From positions 434,001 through 498,000 of the forward strand of contig NZ_JBHEQA010000003.1 of the NCBI RefSeq assembly GCF_043678055.1: a DNA stretch of 64,000 bases, read 5' to 3'. Each line of letters begins with the position of its first letter. Position 1 is the stretch's first letter. Source of the DNA: Spongiimicrobium salis. Its GTDB lineage: Bacteria > Bacteroidota > Bacteroidia > Flavobacteriales > Flavobacteriaceae. This document shows positions 24,252-33,595 of this stretch, one piece after another. Position numbers and translations under genes: made by a program. The notes beneath the pieces were generated by a model that was not told the DNA's origin, ran no database searches, and saw nothing but the letters and a program-made list of their open reading frames with translations.

Positions 24252-25073
24252 TTAGATTTTATTTTTCCAGAATTCCAAGGCCTTTTTTACCGAACCATGC
24301 TTTTTCAATAATTGCTCCGCTTCCGCATAGGGCAAATCCAGTGCTTCGATCAAATAGCGTGTACCGCGATCTACCAATTTCGTATTGCTCAATTGCATAT
24401 TGACCATTTTATTTCCCTTTACCCGGCCAATGCGTATCATCAAGGCCGTAGAAATCATATTTAGGGCCAATTTTTGGGAAGTTCCACTTTTCATTCGTGT
24501 ACTTCCTGTAACAAACTCAGGACCAACATTGATGGCTATGGGGATTTCCACAGCTTTTGTTAAGGGGGCATTGGGGTTATTCGTAATACAGGCTGTGAGC
24601 AAGCCTCTTTTTCTGGCTTCTTCCACCCCACCAATAACGTAAGGTGTAGTCCCAGAAGCGGCAATACCTATGACGGTATCCTGTGCTCCTATACCCTCTG
24701 CTTCCATATCTTTCCAGGCTTGATCAGGGTTGTCCTCTGCAAATTCCACGGCTTTTCGAATAGCAGAATCTCCTCCGGCAATAAGTCCAACAACACGTTC
24801 GTGGGGCATCCCAAAAGTGGGGGGAATTTCCGAAGCATCCAGAATCCCTAATCGGCCACTAGTTCCGGCTCCTATATAAAAAAGACGCCCTCCCTTGTGA
24901 AAACGGGTTTCCAAAGCATCTACCACTAAAGTAATCTGGGGAATAACTTCAGCCACAGCATCTGCAACCTTTTTATCTTCCGCATTCATATGTGATAAAA
25001 TAGTAGCGGTATCCATCTGCTCCAAATGGTCATATAAGGAGTCGGTTTCTGTAATTTTTGTATAATCTGGCAT
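24252..25073 (-). CDS. murQ: N-acetylmuramic acid 6-phosphate etherase
   Basis: 273 residues, the normal length for MurQ. The SIS fold shows in YIGAGTSGRLGILDASEIPPT, IGIAASGTTPYVIGG and TGSTRMKSGTSQKLALNM. MurQ cleaves the lactyl ether of MurNAc-6-P, giving GlcNAc-6-P and D-lactate, the committed step of muropeptide recycling. The gene follows its regulator by five bases and is divergent from nagB-ampG-nagZ-anmK, which supply its substrate and use its product. Confidence 0.97.
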   Translation of the reverse strand: MPDYTKITETDSLYDHLEQMDTATILSHMNAEDKKVADAVAEVIPQITLVVDALETRFHKGGRLFYIGAGTSGRLGILDASEIPPTFGMPHERVVGLIAGGDSAIRKAVEFAEDNPDQAWKDMEAEGIGAQDTVIGIAASGTTPYVIGGVEEARKRGLLTACITNNPNAPLTKAVEIPIAINVGPEFVTGSTRMKSGTSQKLALNMISTALMIRIGRVKGNKMVNMQLSNTKLVDRGTRYLIEALDLPYAEAEQLLKKHGSVKKALEFWKNKI

Positions 25074-25078
25074 AAGTA

Positions 25079-25828
25079 TTATAAAAGATGAAGTTCTTTT
25101 TTTCGAAAAGGAGCCAATTCTTTTGCTGTAGGATCCAATTCGGTTATCATAGTATCTATGGCGTTGATCGCACAGGTTTTGTAGCGATGTCTTGAATTCA
25201 GTTTTTCTGATATGGACAAAAGTATGGCTTTTTTGGAAGCTCCGATCACTGCTTTTTTCACTTGAACAATTTCAAGGTCAAATTCTGTTAATCCATCATC
25301 GGGATCTACATAGCCCGTACCAATAAAACTATAGTCCACCTGAATTTCTGCAAGTTGATGCACTGCTCCAGCTCCAATACTGATCTGGGCATCTTTGGAA
25401 AGTTCCCCGCCCACAAAAATGACTTTGATATTAGGTTTTGTAAGCAATTCCAGAGCCACTGGCAAACTTAAGGTAAAACAAGTGAGATGTAGTTTTATGG
25501 GAATCGCCCTTGCCAATTCCAAGCAAGTGGTTCCTCCATCGATCAATAAAACATGCCCATTTTTAATCAATTGTACGGCTTTATTGGCGATTTTCAACTT
25601 TTCATCCAAAGCGTAGATATTACTATGCTTTAACTTATAATTGGTAAACCCTAGGGAAATTGCCCCCCCATGCACCTTCCGCAATTTATTTTCCGCATCC
25701 AATTCTTTAACGTCTCTTCGTATGGTATCTATAGAAACATTAAGACTTTCCGCTATATCGGTCAGTAGTACCCTATTATGAAGTTCTACCTCATTTAAAA
25801 TGGACTGATGACGTTCTTCTTTTAACAC
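25079..25828 (-). CDS. DeoR-family repressor of peptidoglycan/amino-sugar recycling
   Basis: 249 residues. The N-terminal helix-turn-helix (LKEERHQSILNEV and LTDIAESLNVSIDTIRRDVKEL) is typical of DeoR proteins. The C-terminal sensor domain has LLIDGGTTCLELARAI, and VIFVGGELSKDAQISIGAGA is the sugar-phosphate-binding ISOCOT fold. A phosphorylated amino sugar (GlcNAc-6-P or MurNAc-6-P) is the likely effector. The divergent intergenic region has at least four copies of AGCAAAAAACWGCA, presumably its operators, so it should control both itself with murQ and the opposite operon. Confidence 0.92.
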   Translation of the reverse strand: MLKEERHQSILNEVELHNRVLLTDIAESLNVSIDTIRRDVKELDAENKLRKVHGGAISLGFTNYKLKHSNIYALDEKLKIANKAVQLIKNGHVLLIDGGTTCLELARAIPIKLHLTCFTLSLPVALELLTKPNIKVIFVGGELSKDAQISIGAGAVHQLAEIQVDYSFIGTGYVDPDDGLTEFDLEIVQVKKAVIGASKKAILLSISEKLNSRHRYKTCAINAIDTMITELDPTAKELAPFRKKELHLL

Positions 25829-25919
25829 TATATTATCTTTTTTCTTTAAAATATGCTAAGGTACTAAATAATTTAAAACGCTATTTTTTGCTTTTTTTGT
25901 TAACTAAACATTAAATTAC

Positions 25920-26014
25920 AGCAAAAAACTGCAAAATAAATAGCAAAAAACTGCAATGTATGCTGTTTTTTGCTACTTTTGCATTAAATTTTCTGTTAAC
26001 AGCAAAAAACAGCA
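25920..26014. promoter_or_regulatory. Operator array and promoter between deoR-murQ and nagB operon
   Basis: AGCAAAAAACTGCA occurs at 25920-25933 and 25942-25955, its inverse TGCTGTTTTTTGCT at 25961-25974, and AGCAAAAAACAGCA at 26001-26014. A weaker match (GCTATTTTTTGCT) is near 25880. The -7 box TACTTTTG at 25974-25981 fits TAnnTTTG and overlaps the third site, so binding would block the nagB promoter. The last site ends four bases before the nagB start codon. Confidence 0.8.
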
Positions 26015-26017
26015 TTT

Positions 26018-27958
26018 ATGAAAACTCAGCTTGCCCAGTCCGCAATAGCGCAACTTCCGACCGATGAAACCTCTCGAACTCATGAAAAGATTATCACGGA
26101 TATTTATGAAAATTCAGAGAACGCCTCCCGCTACGTAGCCCAAGAGATTATTGCTTTGGTCAAACAACGACAGCAACAAGGTAAGAAGGCAGTTCTAGGC
26201 CTTGCTACCGGCTCTACACCCACAAAAATGTACGATTACTTGGTCAAAGCCCATCAAGAAGATGGGGTCAGCTTTACCAATGTCATCACGTTCAATTTGG
26301 ATGAGTATTTCCCCATGAAGCCAGATTCCATACATAGTTATGTGCGGTTTATGAATGAACATCTCTTTGATCACCTGGATATTCCAAAAGAGAACATTCA
26401 TATTCCAGATGGCACTATAGCCAAAGAGGATGTAAAAGCATATTGCGATAATTACGAGCAAGAAATAATTGCCTCTGGAGGAATAGACATTCAAGTGTTG
26501 GGTATTGGAAGAACGGGGCACATCGGCTTTAACGAACCTGGATCTTCCATTGGTAGTAAGACCCGTTTGGTACGCCTAGATCGTGTAACCCGACTGGATG
26601 CTGCAAGCGATTTTTTTGGACATGAAAATGTACCCACTAAGGCCATTACAATGGGAGTAGGTACGATTATGGCCGCCAGAAGAACCATTCTAATGGCTTG
26701 GGGAGAGGGCAAATCCAATATCGTAAAGCAAGCCGTGGAAGGTGAAATCCGTGAATCTGTTCCGGCCACATTCCTCCAAAAACATCAAAATTGTAGTTTT
26801 ATCTTGGATCGTGCCGCTGCTTCTTCCCTCACTCGAGTCCATACCCCTTGGTTGGTTTCCGAATGTGATTGGGACGAGAACCTCATCAAAAAAGCAACCA
26901 TTTGGCTCTCGGAGCGACTGGACAAAGCCATTTTAAAATTGACGAATGAGGATTATAATGAGTACGGTATGGGAAGCCTTGTTGCCGAAGTTGGGAGTGC
27001 GGAACATATTAATCTTAAAGTATTCAATAATTTACAACGCACGATTACGGGGTGGCCTGGAGGAAAACCCAATGCAGATGACAGCCATCGGCCCGAACGT
27101 GAACATCCTTTCCAAAAACGTTCCCTAATATTCAGTCCGCATCCCGATGACGACGTCATTTCTATGGGAGGTACCTTATTGCGATTGGTAGATCAAGGAC
27201 ATGAAGTCCATGTTGCCTATCAAACTTCAGGAAATATTGCCGTATTTGATGATGAAGTCATCCGTTTTATGGATTTTGCAACGGATATTCAAGAAGATAA
27301 TACTGCGCTACAAGAGGAATTTAAACGGATACGGGAATTCTTAAACCAGAAAAAACCGGGCCAGATCGATAGCCCTCAAATCCAGAAATTCAAGGGCCTT
27401 ATCCGAAAAGGGGAAGCGCTTTCTGCGTGTCGCTATTGCGGGGTTTTGGAAGAAAACGCACACTTTCTAAATCTTCCTTTTTACGAAACGGGAACGGTGA
27501 AGAAAAAACCGTATTCCGATGCGGATATTAAAATCACCTATGATCTTCTCAACCGCATAAAACCGCATCAAATTTTTGCTGCAGGTGATCTTTCGGATCC
27601 CCATGGAACACATCGGGTATGCTTGGACATCATTTTTAAGACCATTGAAAAATTGGTAGAAGACAAGGTCGATTGGATTCAGGATTGCTATGTATGGTTG
27701 TACCGTGGGGCCTGGCAAGAATGGGATATTGCCGATATGGAAATGACAGTTCCCATTGGTCCCAAGGATATGGCCCGAAAGAAAAATGCCATTTTTAAGC
27801 ACCAATCCCAAAAAGACAGCGCCATGTTCCCAGGAAATGACGAGCGCGAATTTTGGCAGCGCGCCGAACAACGAAATACGGAGACTGCCCGAAAATACAA
27901 TGCTTTGGGTATGGCAGAATATGAAGCTATGGAAGGTTTTGTCCGCTATCAATTTTAA
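26018..27958 (+). CDS. nagB: Glucosamine-6-phosphate deaminase fused to a PIG-L/LmbE-type domain
   Basis: 646 residues. Residues about 20-290 are the NagB/SIS deaminase: LGLATGSTPTKMYDYL, VITFNLDEYFPM, and the catalytic GRTGHIGFNEPGS. Residues about 370-640 resemble the PIG-L/LmbE deacetylase fold, with SPHPDDDVISMGGTL as the zinc-site motif and DPHGTHRVCLDII as its second part. The fusion is known in Bacteroidota. The first domain turns GlcN-6-P into fructose-6-P; the second could de-N-acetylate GlcNAc-6-P or a related sugar, feeding the first. It heads the recycling operon under the DeoR operators. Confidence 0.92.
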   Translation: MKTQLAQSAIAQLPTDETSRTHEKIITDIYENSENASRYVAQEIIALVKQRQQQGKKAVLGLATGSTPTKMYDYLVKAHQEDGVSFTNVITFNLDEYFPMKPDSIHSYVRFMNEHLFDHLDIPKENIHIPDGTIAKEDVKAYCDNYEQEIIASGGIDIQVLGIGRTGHIGFNEPGSSIGSKTRLVRLDRVTRLDAASDFFGHENVPTKAITMGVGTIMAARRTILMAWGEGKSNIVKQAVEGEIRESVPATFLQKHQNCSFILDRAAASSLTRVHTPWLVSECDWDENLIKKATIWLSERLDKAILKLTNEDYNEYGMGSLVAEVGSAEHINLKVFNNLQRTITGWPGGKPNADDSHRPEREHPFQKRSLIFSPHPDDDVISMGGTLLRLVDQGHEVHVAYQTSGNIAVFDDEVIRFMDFATDIQEDNTALQEEFKRIREFLNQKKPGQIDSPQIQKFKGLIRKGEALSACRYCGVLEENAHFLNLPFYETGTVKKKPYSDADIKITYDLLNRIKPHQIFAAGDLSDPHGTHRVCLDIIFKTIEKLVEDKVDWIQDCYVWLYRGAWQEWDIADMEMTVPIGPKDMARKKNAIFKHQSQKDSAMFPGNDEREFWQRAEQRNTETARKYNALGMAEYEAMEGFVRYQF

Positions 27959-28064
27959 AGGAGGTTGTCAATGCGGTCAAAAAAAATCTCCACATCCATT
28001 TTAATTTGATCGCTAAAACCATAAAGTGATGCATTTATCTTATTTTTAAACCATATTCATCACT

Positions 28065-29339
28065 ATGATTCAAAAAGATAAGTGGGCTTGGGCATGGGTT
28101 CCTATCCTCTATTTTACACAAGGTCTTCCTTATGTTGTTGTAATGACGGTTTCAGTCATTATGTACAAACAACTCGGTTTCAGTAATGCAGATATTGGAC
28201 TATACACCAGTTGGTTGTATTTGCCCTGGGTCATTAAGTTCTTTTGGAGCCCCTTAGTCGATTTGATCGGTACAAAGCGTAAATGGTTTTTATGGATGCA
28301 ACTCTTGATATCAGCTGCGCTCTTGGGTATTGGATTGTCTTTGCCTACCAACGCTTTTTTTATCAGCACCCTTGCCTGTTTTTGGATGATTGCCTTTGCT
28401 TCGGCTACCAATGATATTGCATCAGACGGCTATTATATGCTGGGGCTCACCGAAAAGAAACAGTCCTTTTTTGTGGGCTTACGCAGTACTTTTTATCGCT
28501 TGGCCATGGTTACCGGTGAAGGATTGATTGTTATACTTGCTGGTTTTTTGGAGAATTACTACGGAGACAATACCAAAGCCTGGTCCATGACCATGGTATG
28601 TACTGCGGTGCTTATGTTGCTCTTGACCATTGGTAACTTTTTTAGCACACCAAAATTCGAAGCTTCGCAAATCGTGGAAAAAGAAAAAAGCACGGGCATT
28701 AAAGATTTGATGCTTTCCTTTATTCGGAAACCGCAAATTGGAATCGCTATTCTTTTTATCCTAACCTTTAGACTAGGAGAATCCCAATTGGTGAAGATGG
28801 CCGCCCCCTTTTTATTGGATGATCCCTCCGAGGGAGGGCTTGGCTATTCTACGGAGGCCTTAGGTACTATCTTTGGAACCGTTGGCGTTATTATGTTGAC
28901 TATTGGAGGAATTTTAGGAGGCATCCTCATTTCTAGGGATGGCCTAAAAAAATGGATGTTTCCCATGATACTATCCCTAAATATTCCCAATGCCCTATAT
29001 GCTGTTCTGGCCATGACCAAAACTACAGGCATTGTAGCAGTGGTGGCCACAGTGGTTTTTGAAAAGTTTGGTTACGGATTTGGCTTTGCCGGTTTTTTAA
29101 TGTTTCTGATCTATATCGCCGGAGGAAAATACAAAACATCGCACTATGCCATTGCTACTGGTTTTATGGCTGCAGGAATGATGATTCCGGGAATGATCAG
29201 CGGCTATGTTCAGCAATGGTTGGGCTATGAAGGTTTCTTCATTTGGGTGGTTCTTGCGGGACTACCTGCTATTTTTCTTTTAAAGTTTATCCAATATCCT
29301 GCCGATTTTGGTAAAAAAACAACAGCTTCAGATGACTAA
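28065..29339 (+). CDS. ampG: AmpG-type muropeptide/anhydro-sugar permease (MFS)
   Basis: 424 residues with about 12 hydrophobic segments. It starts MIQKDKWAWAWVPILYFTQGLPY and includes SWLYLPWVIKFFWSPLVDLIG, the conserved N-terminal region of AmpG and acetyl-CoA-transporter-like MFS proteins. It should import GlcNAc-anhydroMurNAc (peptides) released from the cell wall into the cytoplasm. NagZ- and AnmK-type genes follow directly, giving a complete uptake-to-kinase route, so the substrate inference is strong. Confidence 0.88.
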   Translation: MIQKDKWAWAWVPILYFTQGLPYVVVMTVSVIMYKQLGFSNADIGLYTSWLYLPWVIKFFWSPLVDLIGTKRKWFLWMQLLISAALLGIGLSLPTNAFFISTLACFWMIAFASATNDIASDGYYMLGLTEKKQSFFVGLRSTFYRLAMVTGEGLIVILAGFLENYYGDNTKAWSMTMVCTAVLMLLLTIGNFFSTPKFEASQIVEKEKSTGIKDLMLSFIRKPQIGIAILFILTFRLGESQLVKMAAPFLLDDPSEGGLGYSTEALGTIFGTVGVIMLTIGGILGGILISRDGLKKWMFPMILSLNIPNALYAVLAMTKTTGIVAVVATVVFEKFGYGFGFAGFLMFLIYIAGGKYKTSHYAIATGFMAAGMMIPGMISGYVQQWLGYEGFFIWVVLAGLPAIFLLKFIQYPADFGKKTTASDD

Positions 29340-30882
29340 AATAGCTGCGTACGCCACCATAAAAAATACCATGAGCCTTGCCGAAAAGGTGGGACAATTG
29401 TTTATGCCCGCAGCTTTTATCAACGATACGGAAGAAGAAATCCAAGCCTTGGAACGCCTCCTACAAGATTATGCCATTGGCGGACTCTGTTTTTTTCACA
29501 GTCGTGCCAGTGCTGCGACCAATTTTGAAGGGAAAAAGAAAATTGTATACAATGAACATAGCTTTGATACCCTGACCCGATTGATCCAACGCTATCAAAA
29601 AGCGGCCAAATATCCCTTATTGATCAGTATTGATGCAGAATGGGGCTTGGCGATGCGGGTCGAGAATACTCCGCAATATCCGTATGCCATTACTTTAGGT
29701 GCCATTCAGGAAAATACAGCACTAATTTATGAGGTAGGTAAAAACATCGCCCATGATTGTAAACAAGCGGGCATCCATTGGAATCTGGCCCCGGTAGTGG
29801 ACATCAACAACAATCCCTTAAACCCGGTCATTGGCTACCGTTCTTTTGGTGAAGATAAGCATCAAGTGGTTCACAAGGCGGCAGCTTTTATAGAAGGTGC
29901 AACCAGTGAAGGCATCCTAAGTTGTATCAAACATTTTCCGGGACATGGGGATACGGCTACGGATTCTCATTTGGGCCTTCCCGTAATCGATAAAAGCGAA
30001 GCCGAGTTGTGGGACAACGAACTCTATCCCTTTCAAAAACTGATAAATAAAGGAGTCGATGCCGTTATGGTGGGTCATTTGGTAGTACCTGCCTTGAGCA
30101 AAGGAAAATCGGTCTCCGCAACCTTATCCGAAGATATTATCCAAGGCGTCTTGCGAAAGACACTGAATTTTAAGGGCGTTGTTATTTCCGATGCGTTGAA
30201 TATGCACAGTGTATCCAAATTGTACGAGCAAAAAGGACTTTTGGAATGGATTGCCTTTCAGGCCGGGAACGATATCCTATGTTTTGCGGAAAACCCTGTG
30301 GAAGGCATTGCACATATTGTACAAAAGGCCACTGCAGATGAAATTGAAGCACGTTTCTCCCGTGTCTGGGCGCTGAAAGAGAAAAGTATTCCGATCAGTA
30401 CTACAGCTTCCAAAACAACCTTACGAAATCCTAAAAAGCTAAATACAAGCCTGGCGCAGGAAAGCATTAGCCTTTTTAAAGGAAAGGAAAGCGACATCAA
30501 AACATTTCTACAGGCTCCTTATGAGGCCATAAACTTAGGGAAAGCACATAGGGAAGCTGAGGAACTTATATCGCTTCAATCCCAAGTAAAAAAGCATGAT
30601 CAAATTCTGGTACGACTTACTCCGCCCCAAGTGAAACCGCTGGATAATTTTGGATTATCCGATGAGCAAATTCGCTTTGTACAAGAACTTTTGGATACCA
30701 AAAAAGTGCTGTTATACCTTCTTGGAAACCCTTATGTATTGCAACTTTTTGATAGTAGTACTGCTATGGGGATTGTTATTGGGTATCAAGATTTCGAAAC
30801 TTTTAAAATACAAGCAGATGCACATCTCAAAGGCATCTTCAGTGCCAAAGGACGTGTTCCGGTCACCCTAAAATCAAAATGA
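29332..30882 (+). CDS. nagZ: Beta-N-acetylhexosaminidase, glycoside hydrolase family 3 (NagZ-like)
   Basis: 516 residues from the ATG at 29332, overlapping the ampG stop by eight bases; an upstream ATG at 29308 is possible. GH3 motifs: LLISIDAEWGLAMRV, CIKHFPGHGDTATDSHLGLP with the NagZ-specific H-x-D/H catalytic dyad, and GVVISDALNMHS carrying the Asp nucleophile. The C-terminal 170 residues are an additional Rossmann-like GH3 C domain. There is no signal peptide, so it acts in the cytoplasm, cutting GlcNAc from anhydroMurNAc imported by AmpG. Confidence 0.93.
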   Translation: MTKIAAYATIKNTMSLAEKVGQLFMPAAFINDTEEEIQALERLLQDYAIGGLCFFHSRASAATNFEGKKKIVYNEHSFDTLTRLIQRYQKAAKYPLLISIDAEWGLAMRVENTPQYPYAITLGAIQENTALIYEVGKNIAHDCKQAGIHWNLAPVVDINNNPLNPVIGYRSFGEDKHQVVHKAAAFIEGATSEGILSCIKHFPGHGDTATDSHLGLPVIDKSEAELWDNELYPFQKLINKGVDAVMVGHLVVPALSKGKSVSATLSEDIIQGVLRKTLNFKGVVISDALNMHSVSKLYEQKGLLEWIAFQAGNDILCFAENPVEGIAHIVQKATADEIEARFSRVWALKEKSIPISTTASKTTLRNPKKLNTSLAQESISLFKGKESDIKTFLQAPYEAINLGKAHREAEELISLQSQVKKHDQILVRLTPPQVKPLDNFGLSDEQIRFVQELLDTKKVLLYLLGNPYVLQLFDSSTAMGIVIGYQDFETFKIQADAHLKGIFSAKGRVPVTLKSK

Positions 30883-31961
30883 ATATGAAAAAATATCGCG
30901 TCATCGGTTTAATGTCGGGCACTTCCTTGGATGGTCTGGACATGGTGTATTGTCATATCTGGCAGAGTGCAGGGCAATGGGAATTTGAAATCTTACAACA
31001 TCAAAGTATAGACTATAGCGCGGAAATGCGCGCACAATTAAAAGATACCATTCACCTCCCTGCCGATACGCTTTTGCAAATGCACAATACCTATGGCAGC
31101 TGGTTAGGGGAAAAGACTAAAGCATTTATCGAAAATCAACGTTTGACCGTAGATTTTATAGCCAGCCATGGACATACCACGCATCATCAACCCGAAAATG
31201 GCCTTACCTACCAAATTGGATCTGGGCAGCATTTGGCCAATGCCAGTGGCCATACCGTGGTTTGTGATTTTAGAAGCAATGATGTGGCTTTAGGCGGACA
31301 AGGTGCTCCATTGGTGCCTATTGGTGACACTTTACTTTTTGGAGAATATGATTTTTGTCTGAATCTAGGGGGCATCAGCAATGTCTCTTTTGATCAATAC
31401 GGAAAACGGGTGGCATTTGATATTGGTCTGGCCAATATGGTCCTTAATCATATCACGCAAAAAATTGGTTTGACCTATGATGCGGGAGGCGAAATGGCAA
31501 AAAAAGGAAAGCTCCTCCCCTCCTTGTTAAGAGCCTTGAATGCCTTGGAATATTACCAACTCCCTTTTCCAAAATCTACAGGTTATGAATGGTTTTTGGA
31601 GGAAGTAGTTCCCTTGGTCGATGCTACCGAAGCTTCGGTGGAAGATCTGTTACATACCTGTATCCATCACAACTGCGAGCAAATTGCCCAACAACTACAG
31701 CGGTATAAAACCAGAAAAGAAAACCGTTTATGGGTAACTGGTGGTGGGGCCTTGAATCATTTTTTTATAGCCACTCTACAGGAAAAGTTAGGAGATACCA
31801 TCCAAGTTGTAGTACCCTCCTCAGAGCTCATTGAATTCAAGGAAGCTTTGGTCTTTGCCCTAATGGGCGTACTGCGTATAGAAAGAGAAATCAATGTTTT
31901 AAGTTCGGTCACCGGGGCCAAGCGGGATTCCTCTAGTGGGGTGGTGTATTTGCCCTCTTAA
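30879..31961 (+). CDS. anmK: Anhydro-N-acetylmuramic acid kinase
   Basis: 360 residues, the normal AnmK length. MSGTSLDGLDMVYC is the phosphate-binding start, SHGHTTHHQP and QIGSGQHLANASGHTVV follow, and LNLGGISNVS with FDIGLANMVLNHI contains the catalytic Asp region. It phosphorylates and opens 1,6-anhydroMurNAc to MurNAc-6-P, the MurQ substrate. It overlaps nagZ by four bases and is the last gene of the recycling operon. Confidence 0.96.
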   Translation: MNMKKYRVIGLMSGTSLDGLDMVYCHIWQSAGQWEFEILQHQSIDYSAEMRAQLKDTIHLPADTLLQMHNTYGSWLGEKTKAFIENQRLTVDFIASHGHTTHHQPENGLTYQIGSGQHLANASGHTVVCDFRSNDVALGGQGAPLVPIGDTLLFGEYDFCLNLGGISNVSFDQYGKRVAFDIGLANMVLNHITQKIGLTYDAGGEMAKKGKLLPSLLRALNALEYYQLPFPKSTGYEWFLEEVVPLVDATEASVEDLLHTCIHHNCEQIAQQLQRYKTRKENRLWVTGGGALNHFFIATLQEKLGDTIQVVVPSSELIEFKEALVFALMGVLRIEREINVLSSVTGAKRDSSSGVVYLPS

Positions 31962-32054
31962 ACCTCCTAAAAGATAAAATTATGATACTCTGTTTATATA
32001 AAAATAGGTTTTTTGGAAACACTACTTTTAGCATTTTTCTTCTTCTTAAAAAAG

Positions 32055-33062
32055 TTAAGCTTCAAAACCAGTATTTACAGTATACACATATTCTCCTCCA
32101 CCAAGTAGCCACTTTTTCTTTCTATAGAAGCTCCGTGTAGCATCCTTATCTCCATCTCCTTTTTCTTCATACCCCAATAACCATATCACTTTTACTTTTA
32201 TTCCCCTGGATTCTTCGATTTTTTCAATTTGTTCTTGACAGAATTTACAAGGTTTATACTCTGATATTATTGTGACCTCATCCCCTTTTTTGGCTGAACT
32301 AGAACTCAACAGAAGTATTTCAGCATGACCGCTGGTTCCGCTTTTTGCAATTTCATCATTATTTAAGTTATAAGCATAATTGTGAGATCCTGTAGTAGCA
32401 GTTTTATCCGCTACTCTTTGCCTAAACATAGCCTTGACATAATAGAAGTCTGATTCGTATGTTGCCTGGTAACCCCACCACATTTGGGCAATGGCATTGG
32501 ATTTCGAATCATTTTTAGATAGACTTGCTTCGTTTTTTCCAATCGCATCAGAAGAAGGATGGTGGTACGATTGCATTGCTTTTGCCCCCATCACATCTGC
32601 TTCTTTTTCCAAACCAGCATCATCATTGATCTGCACCTTTCCTTTTAACTGCCTAGTTGGTTTAACCCTACCTTGTTTTTGTTGTACCACATGCCAGGCC
32701 TCGTGGGGCAAATGCTTTTCTTGTCCGGCCCCCAAATGAATATCCGTGCCCTGCGCATAGGCATGGGCGTTCAATTGCTCAGGTTTGGAAGAATTGTAAT
32801 GCACCTTTACATCATCCATGGCATAACCCGATAAGTTTTCAATACCCGATTTTAAATTATCGGGAAGTCCTGTATGGTTTGCTTTGCGTTGTAAGGGAGG
32901 TGATTTGTCCAAACTAGCTTCATGCATCATTTCCATTTGCTGTTGTTGCACTGCGCTGGCAGGTCGGTGGTCTTGGAATTGAAACTTTGCGATACCAGAA
33001 TTTTTCTTTGGAGTAGTATGTGGTTCCTTCTGTTCTCTCCTAGATGCTACATATCCGTTCAT
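32055..33062 (-). CDS. DUF4157 (eCIS-core-like) protein with C-terminal deaminase-like domain
   Basis: 335 residues. The N-terminal module (FQFQDHRPASAVQQQQ, TGLPDNLKSGIENLSGYAMD) leads to the HExxH zinc-peptidase-like core LPHEAWHVVQQKQGRV at about residue 120. That module is shared with three other proteins between 36.5 and 40.9 kb. The C-terminal 135 residues contain SGHAEILLLS and YKPCKFCQEQIEKI, i.e. H-A-E and P-C-x-x-C, the metal-binding pattern of cytidine-deaminase-like toxins. It is probably an exported or contractile-injection-type effector. No immunity gene is obvious beside it. Confidence 0.82.
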   Translation of the reverse strand: MNGYVASRREQKEPHTTPKKNSGIAKFQFQDHRPASAVQQQQMEMMHEASLDKSPPLQRKANHTGLPDNLKSGIENLSGYAMDDVKVHYNSSKPEQLNAHAYAQGTDIHLGAGQEKHLPHEAWHVVQQKQGRVKPTRQLKGKVQINDDAGLEKEADVMGAKAMQSYHHPSSDAIGKNEASLSKNDSKSNAIAQMWWGYQATYESDFYYVKAMFRQRVADKTATTGSHNYAYNLNNDEIAKSGTSGHAEILLLSSSSAKKGDEVTIISEYKPCKFCQEQIEKIEESRGIKVKVIWLLGYEEKGDGDKDATRSFYRKKKWLLGGGEYVYTVNTGFEA

Positions 33063-33595
33063 AATTCTGCATTTAAGTTGGCGGTTGATTCTGATACTTT
33101 CGGGAACTTCTTAAATATACGTATTTACAAAATTAAAAATCATCTTTTTCCTACTTTTTTACTCCAAACTTATTTTTTTGATGTATCATCATTAGAACGA
33201 TACTGGTGCTCAACACCTCCTTGATGGGTATACCTCATTTTATCCACCTATAGTAATGTCACTTCGAGTGTTTTTGCCTAGCGCAGCTTTGCAAAAATGT
33301 ACTTCGGCAAGCTCAGCAGAACTATCGAGAAGCAATACATAAATGGATCACTCCCTATCCTGTTGGCAAATACACTTTACTTTCCGAAACACGGTCACTT
33401 CGAGTGTTTTGCCTAGCGCAGCGGTGCAAAAATGTACTTCGGCAAGCTCAGCAGAACTATCGAGAAGCAATACACCAATGGGTGGTTCTTCAAAAAAGTT
33501 CTCGATACGATTTTCTCCTTCCATTGCATTCCACTCGAAAATCACTCGAACGGCCCCTAACTTCCTTTAACACATACAAATCTAAAATATACCCA
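33063..33595. other. Intergenic region with an 80-base direct repeat
   Basis: No gene is supported. Two near-identical copies of about 80 bases (GTCACTTCGAGTGTTTTGCC to ATCGAGAAGCAATAC) lie at 33258-33338 and 33394-33473. Each contains short complementary pieces, such as ACTTCGAGTG and CTATCGAGAAG, that could fold into a hairpin. The type is a dispersed intergenic repeat rather than a coding remnant. Confidence 0.6.
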
